From an archaeon (GTDB lineage: Archaea; Aenigmatarchaeota; Aenigmatarchaeia; PWEA01; JAGHBM01), in assembly GCA_020355185.1 (NCBI GenBank), contig CP070662.1, forward strand, positions 176,183 to 215,143: DNA of 38,961 nucleotides, written 5' to 3'. Positions 15,864 through 22,740 of this stretch are shown piece by piece. The position numbers and the translations under genes are program-made. The number at the start of each line of letters is the position of its first letter. The stretch's first letter is position 1. The notes beneath the pieces were generated by a model. It saw nothing but the letters and a program-made list of their open reading frames with translations, was not told the origin of the DNA and did not search any database.

Positions 15864-15992
15864 TCAGCTTATTATTCTGTCTAGTTCGTTCATCCTGTCC
15901 CGGCACAAGGTGCACAGCCACATGTCTTTTTTCCTTGCGAGAAAAGGACTGAAGCTCTCACACCTTTCGCAATACCCCCTTATATCTTTCAT
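15864..15992 (-). CDS. 42-aa zinc-ribbon protein (paralog of 24993-25154)
   Basis: MKDIRGYCERCESFSPF then MWLCTLCRDRMNELD: a C-x2-C-x(17)-C-x2-C ribbon. It aligns along its length with the 53-aa protein at 24993-25154 (CEACENYSHY, LWLCTICRDRKERLE). A GGGGGGTG site stands 5 nt before the ATG. Last gene of the minus-strand set with the mini-TFB. Such ribbons resemble the N-terminal ribbon of TFB or RNA polymerase subunits, but function is unknown. Confidence 0.8.
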   Translation of the reverse strand: MKDIRGYCERCESFSPFLARKKDMWLCTLCRDRMNELDRIIS

Positions 15993-16027
15993 TCCAACAC
16001 CCCCCAATGAACATATTTTACTTCATG

Positions 16028-16339
16028 TCAGGAAAAGACTTCCATATTGCAGTTTTCGCTAAGCCTTCTGGAATTATAGCTTATGTTTTTTTGTGGCACT
16101 CCCGAGTATAGTCCTAATTCTCTTTGCGTTATTTTATCCCCGGAGCCATTGGTTGTTTCCCCTGTGTATTTGCTTGCCAGATAGATTGCGGCGGCACCAA
16201 GAGAATCTGGTTTACTTCTTACCCTGCCTTTGTTTAAATTCAGTATTTCGTATGCTACCTCTTTTAATTTATTCGATAAAAGCATTTCCTCTACAATAAC
16301 GTCTGCCTTTTTTTTAGCCTCTTCCATTCTTTTACGCAT
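16028..16339 (-). CDS. Single-repeat TFB (TFIIB)-like protein
   Basis: 103 aa. Residues 10-95 form one cyclin-like repeat: RSKPDSLGAAAIYLASKYTGE matches the TFB segment RxPxxLAAAAlYLAs, and ITQRELGLYSGVPQKNI matches the recognition helix pair (TQREVAEAAGVTEVTI). A complete TFB is about 300 aa with zinc ribbon, B-finger and two repeats. Ribbon, finger and one repeat are absent here. GGGTGG 6 nt before the ATG shows a designed start rather than a degraded pseudogene. It could be a TFB competitor, a promoter-specific factor or a DNA-binding regulator. Neighbouring genes encode separate zinc ribbons. Confidence 0.8.
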   Translation of the reverse strand: MRKRMEEAKKKADVIVEEMLLSNKLKEVAYEILNLNKGRVRSKPDSLGAAAIYLASKYTGETTNGSGDKITQRELGLYSGVPQKNISYNSRRLSENCNMEVFS

Positions 16340-16355
16340 TCAACCACCCAGGCTG

Positions 16356-16481
16356 TCAGCTGGCATATGTTTTGTTACAAATCGGACACCTTCCTGTCAT
16401 TAAAAATTTTTCCAAGGTTTCACGGTCCTTTATAACGACACTTATGTTTTTACATTCAAACCTAGACAAGCCATCACCCAT
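16356..16481 (-). CDS. 41-aa CPxC protein in mini-TFB cluster
   Basis: MGDGLSRFECKNISVVIKD (start), TGRCPICNKTYAS (end). Cys10, Cys32 and Cys35 could make an incomplete zinc site. The ATG at 16481 is the first start after an in-frame stop; no good SD, so expression is less certain. It fills the gap between the 121-aa zinc protein and the mini-TFB on the same strand. Confidence 0.5.
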   Translation of the reverse strand: MGDGLSRFECKNISVVIKDRETLEKFLMTGRCPICNKTYAS

Positions 16482-16512
16482 TCAGGATTTATGGCAGAGA
16501 AAGTCCGGAATG

Positions 16513-16878
16513 TCATCCGATGAAATAAGACCTTATTTCATCTTCCAGCTTTTTGTCCTTTCCAGAAACCAGCTCGATTACCTCATTGATGTAGCAATGC
16601 ACGCATATGTCCACTGTTATTACGTTCCTGCATTTTATGCAGACGTCTTTGTTGTGGAAAAATGAAAAATGTTCCACAAGGTTTTCATGAAAATCCCTGA
16701 ATTCATCAGTTAAACCGCTTTTTTTGAAGGCGAGAATTTTTTTAATTTCCTCACCAAGGCACTCCACACAGATGAAGTTTGTTACCGGCTCAAGACATAA
16801 TGCGCAGAAAATACCCTCCGGTTTCTGAAAAGTCAGCTGTCCAAACTCTTCTTCTTCGTTTTGTTCCACACCCCCCAC
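16513..16878 (-). CDS. Duplicated zinc-ribbon protein
   Basis: 121 aa. Two knuckle sets with identical spacing: C25-x2-C28-x8-C37-x2-C40 (FCALCLEPVTNFICVEC) and C80-x2-C83-x8-C92-x2-C95 (VCIKCRNVITVDICVHC). Each is followed by a hydrophobic/charged helix (LGEEIKKIL and YINEVIELV), so the protein is an internal duplication. Start is GTG at 16878 (a TAG stop precedes it) or GTG at 16869. First gene of the mini-TFB operon, with a palindrome (16883-16904) in its leader. No family recognised. Confidence 0.75.
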   Translation of the reverse strand: MGGVEQNEEEEFGQLTFQKPEGIFCALCLEPVTNFICVECLGEEIKKILAFKKSGLTDEFRDFHENLVEHFSFFHNKDVCIKCRNVITVDICVHCYINEVIELVSGKDKKLEDEIRSYFIG

Positions 16879-16882
16879 CTAT

Positions 16883-16904
16883 TGCCATGCATAATTGCAT
16901 GGCA
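16883..16904. promoter_or_regulatory. Palindrome between zinc/TFB operon and HTH-PAS gene
   Basis: Perfect 9-bp arms TGCCATGCA and TGCATGGCA around TAAT. It lies at the predicted minus-strand transcription start, about 25 nt from a CTTTAAATA box at 16930-16938, and 5 nt before the GTG at 16878. Could be an operator, perhaps for the divergent HTH-PAS protein, or an mRNA 5' hairpin. Confidence 0.5.
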
Positions 16905-17007
16905 GTGTTAAATTTTTGTTATCTCTAGTATTTAAAGCTTACCCTTCGCATTGCATAAGCGCAAGCCAAAGCGAAAACCTTATATAGCAGAATCACCAAA
17001 GAATTTT

Positions 17008-17979
17008 ATGGAAAATTATCAGAAAGAACTCGCGGAAATCAAGAAAATTCTCATGGGAAATCCCCGAGGCATGACCGTAAAAGAGATTTCCGAGAAGATT
17101 AAAATCAACAGGAACTCGGTTGCAAAATACCTGGATGTTTTGCAGATATGCGGCCACGTGGAAAAGAAAAATATAGGACCCGCTAAAATCTTTTTCTTAT
17201 CGCAAAGGGTCCCCTTGCATGCAATGCTGAACTTCTCTTCAGACTACATCCTCGTGGTGGATAAAAACTTTAGAATAATACAGGCAAACGACAACATCCT
17301 TAAACTCATGAAAGTCAAAAGAAATAAAATCGTCGGCCATAAGATTGGAGACTCGCCCAAGTGTATTTTCAACAACTCAGAAACAATTTCTAACATAAAA
17401 AAGGCTCTTCTCGGAAAGGAAGTAAAAAATGAGATAAGTTCTTCAAAAAACAAGAAAGAAATGTATTTTAATATTAAGCTGGTTCCGACTACCCTTGAGG
17501 ACGGCCACTCCGGAGTAACCATAATCGCGGAGAATGTGACAAGTCACAAGAAAATGGACGAAAGATTAAGAAAATCTGAAGCAATTTTAAGAAGCACTAT
17601 CAACGCTTCCCCGGATGCAATTACGGTCACAGACCTCGACGGAAATATAACTTACTGCAACCAGGCAACGCTGGATTTGCACGGCTTTTCATCAAAAAAG
17701 GAATTAATCGGAAAAAATGCCCTGGAACTTATCGCAAAAAAAGACCATAAGAGGGCAGCGGAAAACATGAGAAAAACCCTGGAGAAAGGCGTGGTAAGAA
17801 ACCTGGTATACACCTTAGTAACCAAGAAAGGCAAAGAATTTCTTGGAGGCCTTTCCGCAAGCGTTATCAAGGATTCCAAAGGAAAAGTCACGGGCTTCAT
17901 GGCCATAACGAAAAATGTCAGCAAACTCATAAAGAGAAGAGATCTTAATAAGTACAGGGAAAAGTACAAAAGAAAATAA
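17008..17979 (+). CDS. HTH-PAS-PAS sensor/transcription regulator
   Basis: 323 aa from the ATG at 17008. Winged-helix domain 1-70 (MTVKEISEKIKINRNSVAKYL) for DNA binding. First PAS domain at about 71-178 (DYILVVDKNFRIIQANDNI). Second PAS at about 190-305 (SPDAITVTDLDGNITYCNQA, FMAITKNVSKL). No kinase or GGDEF domain, so a one-component cytoplasmic regulator sensing an unknown ligand. A TTG start at 16951 is possible, but TTATATAG at 16979-16986 is about 26 nt before the ATG at 17008, pointing to a leaderless mRNA. Divergent from the zinc-ribbon/mini-TFB operon, its likely target. Confidence 0.85.
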   Translation: MENYQKELAEIKKILMGNPRGMTVKEISEKIKINRNSVAKYLDVLQICGHVEKKNIGPAKIFFLSQRVPLHAMLNFSSDYILVVDKNFRIIQANDNILKLMKVKRNKIVGHKIGDSPKCIFNNSETISNIKKALLGKEVKNEISSSKNKKEMYFNIKLVPTTLEDGHSGVTIIAENVTSHKKMDERLRKSEAILRSTINASPDAITVTDLDGNITYCNQATLDLHGFSSKKELIGKNALELIAKKDHKRAAENMRKTLEKGVVRNLVYTLVTKKGKEFLGGLSASVIKDSKGKVTGFMAITKNVSKLIKRRDLNKYREKYKRK

Positions 17980-18031
17980 GCTTTATGCAAAGTTTTTATA
18001 GTTCATATTCGTATATTAATGAGGTGAAAAA

Positions 18032-19174
18032 ATGAAAATGAAGAACACTTTGGTTTTGGGAATAACATTCCTTCTCGTATTGGCAGGCACGGTCCAGGCA
18101 CAACAGCAGCAGAGCCAGGCCATGGGAATACCGCCGGACAGCCCCTTCTATTTCTTCCAGGGTTGGTCCGAGGGATTCCACGGAATGTTCAGGGGAGGAG
18201 ACCCCGAATTCCACGAGGAGCTTGCTATGAGAAGGCAGGCAGAGATATGGTACCTTGAGGAAAAAGGCGAGGAAGGCCTTATAGAAAGGCTCAGGCTCAG
18301 GGAAAGGGCACAGGAGCATTTTGAGGAAGCCCAGAGAATGAGACAGATGGCCCAACAGAGGGCCTCGGAACAGGCAAATGTCCCAGAGCAGGAAAGTCCC
18401 CCCGGACCGGGTGGGGCAGGAACTCAGGGAACCGGAGGACAGGGCACCGGGTCACAGGAAGGAACCCAAGGCACAGGTGGACAGACAGGAAGCTTCGTGC
18501 TGATGGTCTCGGACACGCCAGCGGACATCGCTGACTTCGAGAGCTTGGTGGTTAGCTTCTCAAAGGCAAGGATATTCAGCGTTGAAAATAACTCGGAAGG
18601 ATTTGAAGAGTACCAGCTGAACGGGACTTCCGTGGATCTGACCCAGGTTGTCGGAGAGAAGGCAATTTCAGTCCTGAACGTGGAACTGGCCGAAGGCACC
18701 TACAACAAGGTTGAGATGCATGTGTCCGAGGTAAACGGCACTGTAAACGGAACACAGGTGGACGTTGAGGTTCCCAGCAACAAGCTGCAGATTGTAAGAT
18801 CCTTCCAGATAAAGGCAGGCGAGACAACCAAGTTCGTTTTCGACATAAACGTGGTCAAAAAAGGTCATTCAGACGAGTACAACCTGCTCCCTGTAATCGG
18901 AAAGAGCGGAATTGTTGGACAGGACCTACAGGAGGAAGAAGTTGAGGAAACGGAGTGCACGGTTGACGAGGACTGCCAGGAGAACGAAATCTGCGTTGAA
19001 GGAGAATGCCAGGGGGCAGAGGAACCGGAATGCACAGAGGATTCGGACTGCGGAGAGAACCAGACCTGCGTGGAAAATGTTTGCATGGAAATGGAACAGG
19101 TGGAATGTACGGAGGACGAAGACTGCGGGGAAAACGAGACCTGTGTAGAAGGCGAATGCGAACCCTTTGAATAA
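18032..19174 (+). CDS. Secreted DUF5667-DUF4382 protein with Cys-rich repeats
   Basis: 380 aa. Signal peptide 1-23 (VLGITFLLVLAGTVQA). Residues 31-105, beginning PPDSPFYFFQGWSEGF and ending in a charged helix, look like DUF5667. A Gly/Gln/Thr-rich linker (about 120-153) leads to a DUF4382 domain (GSFVLMVSDTPADIADFESL onward), an extracellular beta-sandwich. The tail has three repeats of C-x5-C-x5-C-x4-C type (CTVDEDCQENEICVEGEC, CTEDSDCGENQTCVENVC, CTEDEDCGENETCVEGEC). GAGGTGA precedes the ATG. Likely a surface structural or binding protein. Confidence 0.85.
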   Translation: MKMKNTLVLGITFLLVLAGTVQAQQQQSQAMGIPPDSPFYFFQGWSEGFHGMFRGGDPEFHEELAMRRQAEIWYLEEKGEEGLIERLRLRERAQEHFEEAQRMRQMAQQRASEQANVPEQESPPGPGGAGTQGTGGQGTGSQEGTQGTGGQTGSFVLMVSDTPADIADFESLVVSFSKARIFSVENNSEGFEEYQLNGTSVDLTQVVGEKAISVLNVELAEGTYNKVEMHVSEVNGTVNGTQVDVEVPSNKLQIVRSFQIKAGETTKFVFDINVVKKGHSDEYNLLPVIGKSGIVGQDLQEEEVEETECTVDEDCQENEICVEGECQGAEEPECTEDSDCGENQTCVENVCMEMEQVECTEDEDCGENETCVEGECEPFE

Positions 19175-19204
19175 TTTTACCTTTTCTTTATTTTTTTCTT
19201 TTGG
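19175..19204 (+). terminator. T-rich archaeal terminator
   Basis: Runs of T (CCTTTTCTTTATTTTTTTCT) directly after the stop of 18032-19174, the usual archaeal intrinsic signal. A new promoter (TTTAAAATATTTTAAA) follows before 19253. Confidence 0.5.
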
Positions 19205-19252
19205 CTAAGCTTTAAATTCTTGTTTTTTTAAAATATTTTAAAGGTGAAAAAA

Positions 19253-20146
19253 ATGAAAAACCTTTTAATGGCAGCATTATTGACTATGGTGTTTTCAGTT
19301 GGACTGGTGGCTGCAGCGGGGCCTGATTTTATAGAAAAGGAAGTGACAAACCCGGTTACAGAAGAATCAAAGAACACGGTGGCTCTGCCAGCGAGGGCTG
19401 TGGAGGTCGCACCTAATGTATTTTACCTTGGTTTAGCCTTTGATAAGGGAACTTTAGTTGAAGGTTACGCTTTCGTAGATTACAGGGAAAGATTCGTAAA
19501 GCCGGGGACAGAGTGCGGAAACGGAATTTGCGAGCCGGGAGAGAACCCCAGAAAGTGTCCTCAGGACTGTACCGGAAACGGAGAAACAAGCGACTGTTAC
19601 GGCTTCCTTTCCAGAGGAGCGAAGTGGAAAGAAGTTGAGCCCTACACAGTTAACCCCATAAATAACGAGGGACTGGACTTCGGGTTCGTGTACGACAACT
19701 TGGCTTCGGATATCAGCAAGTGGGAGACAGCGGCAGGGGCGGAAATTCTTGGCACAGGAACAATCACAAATATGACTCTTGAAGCAGATACAATAAGCCC
19801 GGACGGGAAGAACGAGGTGTACTTCGGAGATATTGACCAGCCTGGTGCTATCGGAGTTACAATTGTCTGGGGAGTTTTTTCCGGACCGCCCAAAGGCAGG
19901 AAGCTGGTGGAGTGGGACCAGATTTATGACCAGGTAGATTTTGACTGGTCTGATTCGGGAGAACCGGGCAAAATGGACTTTGAGAGCATAGCCACTCACG
20001 AACTTGGACACAGCGTTGGATTGGACGACCTTTATGATAGCGGATGCTCAGAAATGACAATGTACGGATATGCGGATTACGGGGAAACCAAGAAAAGAAC
20101 GCTGGAAGACGGAGACATAACAGGGGTAAGCGAACTTTACGGCTAA
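19253..20146 (+). CDS. Secreted zinc metallopeptidase with HExxHxxGxxD motif
   Basis: 297 aa. Signal peptide 1-22. A Cys-rich segment ECGNGICEPGENPRKCPQDC (about 83-102) is a common disulfide knot of secreted archaeal/bacterial proteins. The C-terminal catalytic domain has HELGHSVGLDD (H249, H253, D259) and a Met-turn-like EMTMYGYADYGE, ending in GDITGVSELYG as matrixins do. Aspartate as third ligand is the snapalysin-type variant of the metzincin motif. The ATG at 19253 (GGTGA 7 nt upstream) is preferred to the GTG at 19244. It probably works on the cell surface with 18032-19174. Confidence 0.85.
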   Translation: MKNLLMAALLTMVFSVGLVAAAGPDFIEKEVTNPVTEESKNTVALPARAVEVAPNVFYLGLAFDKGTLVEGYAFVDYRERFVKPGTECGNGICEPGENPRKCPQDCTGNGETSDCYGFLSRGAKWKEVEPYTVNPINNEGLDFGFVYDNLASDISKWETAAGAEILGTGTITNMTLEADTISPDGKNEVYFGDIDQPGAIGVTIVWGVFSGPPKGRKLVEWDQIYDQVDFDWSDSGEPGKMDFESIATHELGHSVGLDDLYDSGCSEMTMYGYADYGETKKRTLEDGDITGVSELYG

Positions 20147-20168
20147 CCCCCTTTCTTTTTTATTTTAC
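20147..20168 (+). terminator. T-rich archaeal terminator
   Basis: CCCCTTTCTTTTTTATTTTA directly after the peptidase stop. Confidence 0.45.
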
Positions 20169-20252
20169 AAAATTTCGCTTTTAAAGTTTAGTAATCCCGG
20201 CTGCGATACCTATTTATATATGTGATTTTTTAGTTATTCAGGAGGTTTAAAA

Positions 20253-20453
20253 ATGACAGAAGGAACTGTAAAGTTTTTCAATACAATGAAAAGATTCGGC
20301 TTTATAACAGGCGAAGACGGAAAGGACTACTTCGTCCACGAATCCGGGCTGAAGGAAGGGACCGCGATACAGGAAGGCGACAAGGTTTCTTTCAAAGTGG
20401 TCGAGGGAGACAGGGGTCCAAAAGCCGAGGAAGTTGAAAAAATAGAAGATTAA
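20253..20453 (+). CDS. Cold-shock domain protein (CspA-like)
   Basis: 66 aa single OB-fold. GTVKFFNTMKRFGFITGEDG carries RNP1 (RFGFITG), and DYFVHESGL carries RNP2. It binds single-stranded RNA/DNA as a chaperone. Bacterial CspA reads KGFGFI where this has KRFGFI. Excellent AGGAGGTT 6 nt before the ATG and TATTTATATATG upstream, so probably well expressed. Followed by a DEAD-box helicase; both remodel RNA at low temperature, a sensible pair. Cold-shock domains are patchy in archaea and often acquired from bacteria. Confidence 0.95.
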   Translation: MTEGTVKFFNTMKRFGFITGEDGKDYFVHESGLKEGTAIQEGDKVSFKVVEGDRGPKAEEVEKIED

Positions 20454-20500
20454 GTTGTTAAGCTAATTTCTAATCGGTATTTTTTCTTTTTATTTTTATA
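20454..20500 (+). terminator. T-rich region between csp and helicase
   Basis: TATTTTTTCTTTTTATTTTTATAAAG: oligo-T tracts can end the cold-shock transcript, while the TTTTTATAAAG end can serve as promoter for the helicase. Confidence 0.4.
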
Positions 20501-20531
20501 AAGATTGGATTAGTTGAAAGGAGTGAAATTA

Positions 20532-21707
20532 ATGAAATTCAGAAATTTAAAAATAGAGAAAGATATCCTGAAGCTTATAGAGAAGAAAGGCTTTGACGAG
20601 CCCACAATAATACAGGCCAGGGCAATACCCCGGATACTTGAGGGAAAGGATGTCATAGCCGGTTCCGCCACGGGCTCCGGAAAAACCCTTGCTTTCGTGG
20701 TCGGTCTTTTACACAACCACAGGGATTCCACAGGGGAGGTGCAGGGTCTTGTGCTTGCCCCCACAAGGGAGCTTGCGCAGCAGGTCAGCAGGGAGTTGTC
20801 GTATTTCTGCGGGAGCAGGGGCTATAACGTGGCCTGCGTGTACGGCGGGGTTGCAATAGAGCCGCAGTTCAGAAGCCTCGAAAAGGCGGATTTTGTTGTT
20901 GCCACACCAGGAAGGCTGCTTGACCATCTGGGCAGAGGTTCGGTGGACCTTTCGAAGGTGAACACCCTTATTCTTGACGAGGCAGACCGCATGCTGGACA
21001 TGGGCTTCATAGACGACGTGGAAAGAATAATAAGGAAAACTCCCGCAAAAAGGCAGACCATACTCACCTCGGCCACCATGAGGGGGGAGGTTATGAGGCT
21101 TTCCCAGAGATACATGCACAACCCGGTAAAGGTTTTCGGCAAGAAAGAGGTGGACCCCAGCAAACTGAAGCAGGTATATTACGATATACCCAGGAACAGG
21201 AAGCTTTCGCTACTCACTTACCTTCTCAAAAAGGAAAAGTCTGACCTGACCATGGTCTTCTGCAACTCCAGGAGAGCTGTGGATTTTGTGACCAGAAACC
21301 TGCAGAACCACGGTATAAACACCCACGCCATACACGGCGGCTTCTCGCAGAAGCAGAGGGACAGTGCCATGAACAAGTTCAAGAGCGAGAACGTTCGGGT
21401 TCTGGTTTGCACGGACGTTGCCGCCAGGGGCTTGGATATAGAGAACATAAGCCACGTCTACAACTACGACATTCCCAGGGAAAGCAAACAGTACATGCAC
21501 AGGATAGGCAGGACCGCGAGGGCAGGCGAGGAGGGCAAGGCAATAAACATACTTTCAGGGGAACAGCACGAGGATTTCAGGCGTGTCATAAGGGACAACG
21601 GAGTGAGGGTGGACAAGGTTAAAACCCCCGAACTGAAAACATCACGCTTCCCGGGAGGGTCTCAGAGGATAGACCGACACAGAGGCCGGGAAAGAAGACT
21701 GAAATGA
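20532..21707 (+). CDS. DEAD-box ATP-dependent RNA helicase
   Basis: 391 aa. Motifs in order: Q-motif region (GFDEPTIIQARAIP), I (GSATGSGKT), Ia (PTRELAQQ), II (DEAD), III (SAT), IV-V (DVAARGLDI) and VI (HRIGRTARAG). The C-terminal tail is short and basic (RIDRHRGRERRLK). It unwinds short RNA duplexes in ribosome assembly or mRNA turnover. The ATG at 20532 has GGAGTGA upstream and is preferred to the TTG at 20514. The length is a minimal two-RecA-domain core, like the methanogen DeaD enzymes. Confidence 0.96.
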   Translation: MKFRNLKIEKDILKLIEKKGFDEPTIIQARAIPRILEGKDVIAGSATGSGKTLAFVVGLLHNHRDSTGEVQGLVLAPTRELAQQVSRELSYFCGSRGYNVACVYGGVAIEPQFRSLEKADFVVATPGRLLDHLGRGSVDLSKVNTLILDEADRMLDMGFIDDVERIIRKTPAKRQTILTSATMRGEVMRLSQRYMHNPVKVFGKKEVDPSKLKQVYYDIPRNRKLSLLTYLLKKEKSDLTMVFCNSRRAVDFVTRNLQNHGINTHAIHGGFSQKQRDSAMNKFKSENVRVLVCTDVAARGLDIENISHVYNYDIPRESKQYMHRIGRTARAGEEGKAINILSGEQHEDFRRVIRDNGVRVDKVKTPELKTSRFPGGSQRIDRHRGRERRLK

Positions 21708-21757
21708 AGAAATAACCCGTTTCGTAAAGCTTAAATACTTAACTGTCCTATTATTTT

Positions 21758-21803
21758 TGAACGGCTTCGGCTGTTCAGGTGGGATGCCGGCTTCGGCTGG
21801 TAT
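21758..21803 (+). ncRNA. Candidate small RNA with two tandem cUUCGg hairpins
   Basis: Stem-loop 1 is TGAACGGC-TTCG-GCTGTTCA (21758-21777, one G-U pair). Stem-loop 2 is ATGCCGGC-TTCG-GCTGGTAT (21784-21803, G-U pairs). Both have the extra-stable C(UUCG)G loop on the plus strand. A TTAAATACTT box at 21731-21740 is about 26 nt upstream of the first stem. It lies between convergent genes, so a bidirectional terminator is the alternative. Confidence 0.4.
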
Positions 21804-21823
21804 TCTTACCATTTCTTTTGGAT

Positions 21824-22012
21824 TCAGTACTTAATCATTACAATCAGCGTGGCTATGAACCCGAGGGCAAGTCCGAGGAAAGGTCCCACGTCCCATCTTC
21901 CGTAAAAGGCTCCAACGGCCATTCCCAGGAAGAAGAAGCCAACGAAGGCGTAGCCCGAAAGTTCCTTTTCCCTACTCTTTTTCTTGAACCTCTTGAAAAT
22001 TTTCTTTGCCAT
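21824..22012 (-). CDS. Small two-helix membrane protein
   Basis: 62 aa. Basic N-terminus (MAKKIFKRFKKKSREKE) and two hydrophobic segments (22-38 and 44-60). No family recognised. Short promoter distance to AATTAAATAT suggests a leaderless mRNA. Convergent with the helicase region. Confidence 0.65.
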   Translation of the reverse strand: MAKKIFKRFKKKSREKELSGYAFVGFFFLGMAVGAFYGRWDVGPFLGLALGFIATLIVMIKY

Positions 22013-22073
22013 ATTTAATTTTCAGGTTTCCCGGTTTAAATGCTTTTCCATCTCAGCTTTTTAAACCCTAAGA

Positions 22074-22190
22074 GCCAATTATATTGGCGAGGCCATACTT
22101 TTCCGTGCCCGGCTAATTTGGCAACATGCTATATCGCGCCAAATTTAATAAAAAGGTTCATCCGGGTTCGGAAGGGGTCAAACCGTAAAA
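22074..22190 (+). ncRNA. Candidate structured RNA
   Basis: Between 22013 and 22233 there is no gene. Three nested helices can form: ACTTTTCCG (22097-22105) with CGGAAGGGGT (22169-22178), CCCGG (22108-22112) with CCGGG (22162-22166), and AATTTGGC (22115-22122) with GCCAAATT (22138-22145). A TCAGCTTTTTAA box (22053-22064) lies about 26 nt before a start near 22088, and the same 12-mer recurs at 22200-22211 as the likely promoter of 22234. A GCCAAT-TAT-ATTGGC palindrome (22074-22088) lies at the predicted start. Not a tRNA, 5S or SRP RNA by eye. Confidence 0.45.
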
Positions 22191-22233
22191 AATTCTGAAT
22201 CAGCTTTTTAAGTCTCGAGCTACAAACTTTAGT

Positions 22234-22686
22234 ATGAAATTTTTGGGGTTCCTGAAAAAGGAAAAAAAATCCGGTCATCAGGAAAAAATAAAACAGGTAA
22301 ACGAGACAATAGCGGTTCTTCTCATAATCCTGGTTTTCATGACATCCCTTGTATTATACACCATGGGACCTTCCTTCGGAAAGATGATTGAGAACAGAAA
22401 GATTGAAGATGCCCGGGCGATAGACCAATCCCTTAAGTGGGAAGAGGACAACTACACTGAATGCGACTGTGTTTACCAGTGCTCAGTTGTTTATAACATG
22501 GAAACAGATGTGGAAAATGTTGCCCTTCTCGGGACCGGGGAATGCCTCTGCATGAATCCGGACAAGGATTTCTACAGGATAAAGCCGGACGGAAAGTGCC
22601 CAGAGTACGAACTCTTCACGAGAAACGTGGTGGAAAGGGAAATTGACCAGCTAAGGCAGGACAGGCTTGCAAATTCCACGGAATAA
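22234..22686 (+). CDS. Single-pass membrane protein with Cys-rich outer domain
   Basis: 150 aa. A basic cytoplasmic stretch (1-26) is followed by one membrane helix (IAVLLIILVFMTSLVLYTMG, 26-45). The outer domain has cysteines in CDCVYQC, GECLCMN and KCPEY, probably disulfide-bonded. The C-terminal helix is charged. No family recognised. A CTTTTTAAG box 26 nt before the ATG makes it leaderless. Confidence 0.7.
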   Translation: MKFLGFLKKEKKSGHQEKIKQVNETIAVLLIILVFMTSLVLYTMGPSFGKMIENRKIEDARAIDQSLKWEEDNYTECDCVYQCSVVYNMETDVENVALLGTGECLCMNPDKDFYRIKPDGKCPEYELFTRNVVEREIDQLRQDRLANSTE

Positions 22687-22740
22687 GAACTTGAGGGGGG
22701 GGAGTTAAGTATTTAAAATTTTCTACCTTTAAATAGTAAC

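Noticed and set aside
22087-22190. tRNA or 5S rRNA
   Set aside because: GGGTTCGG and CCGAACCCGG recall T-loop and 5S loop C, but no cloverleaf or 5S helix set forms on either strand.
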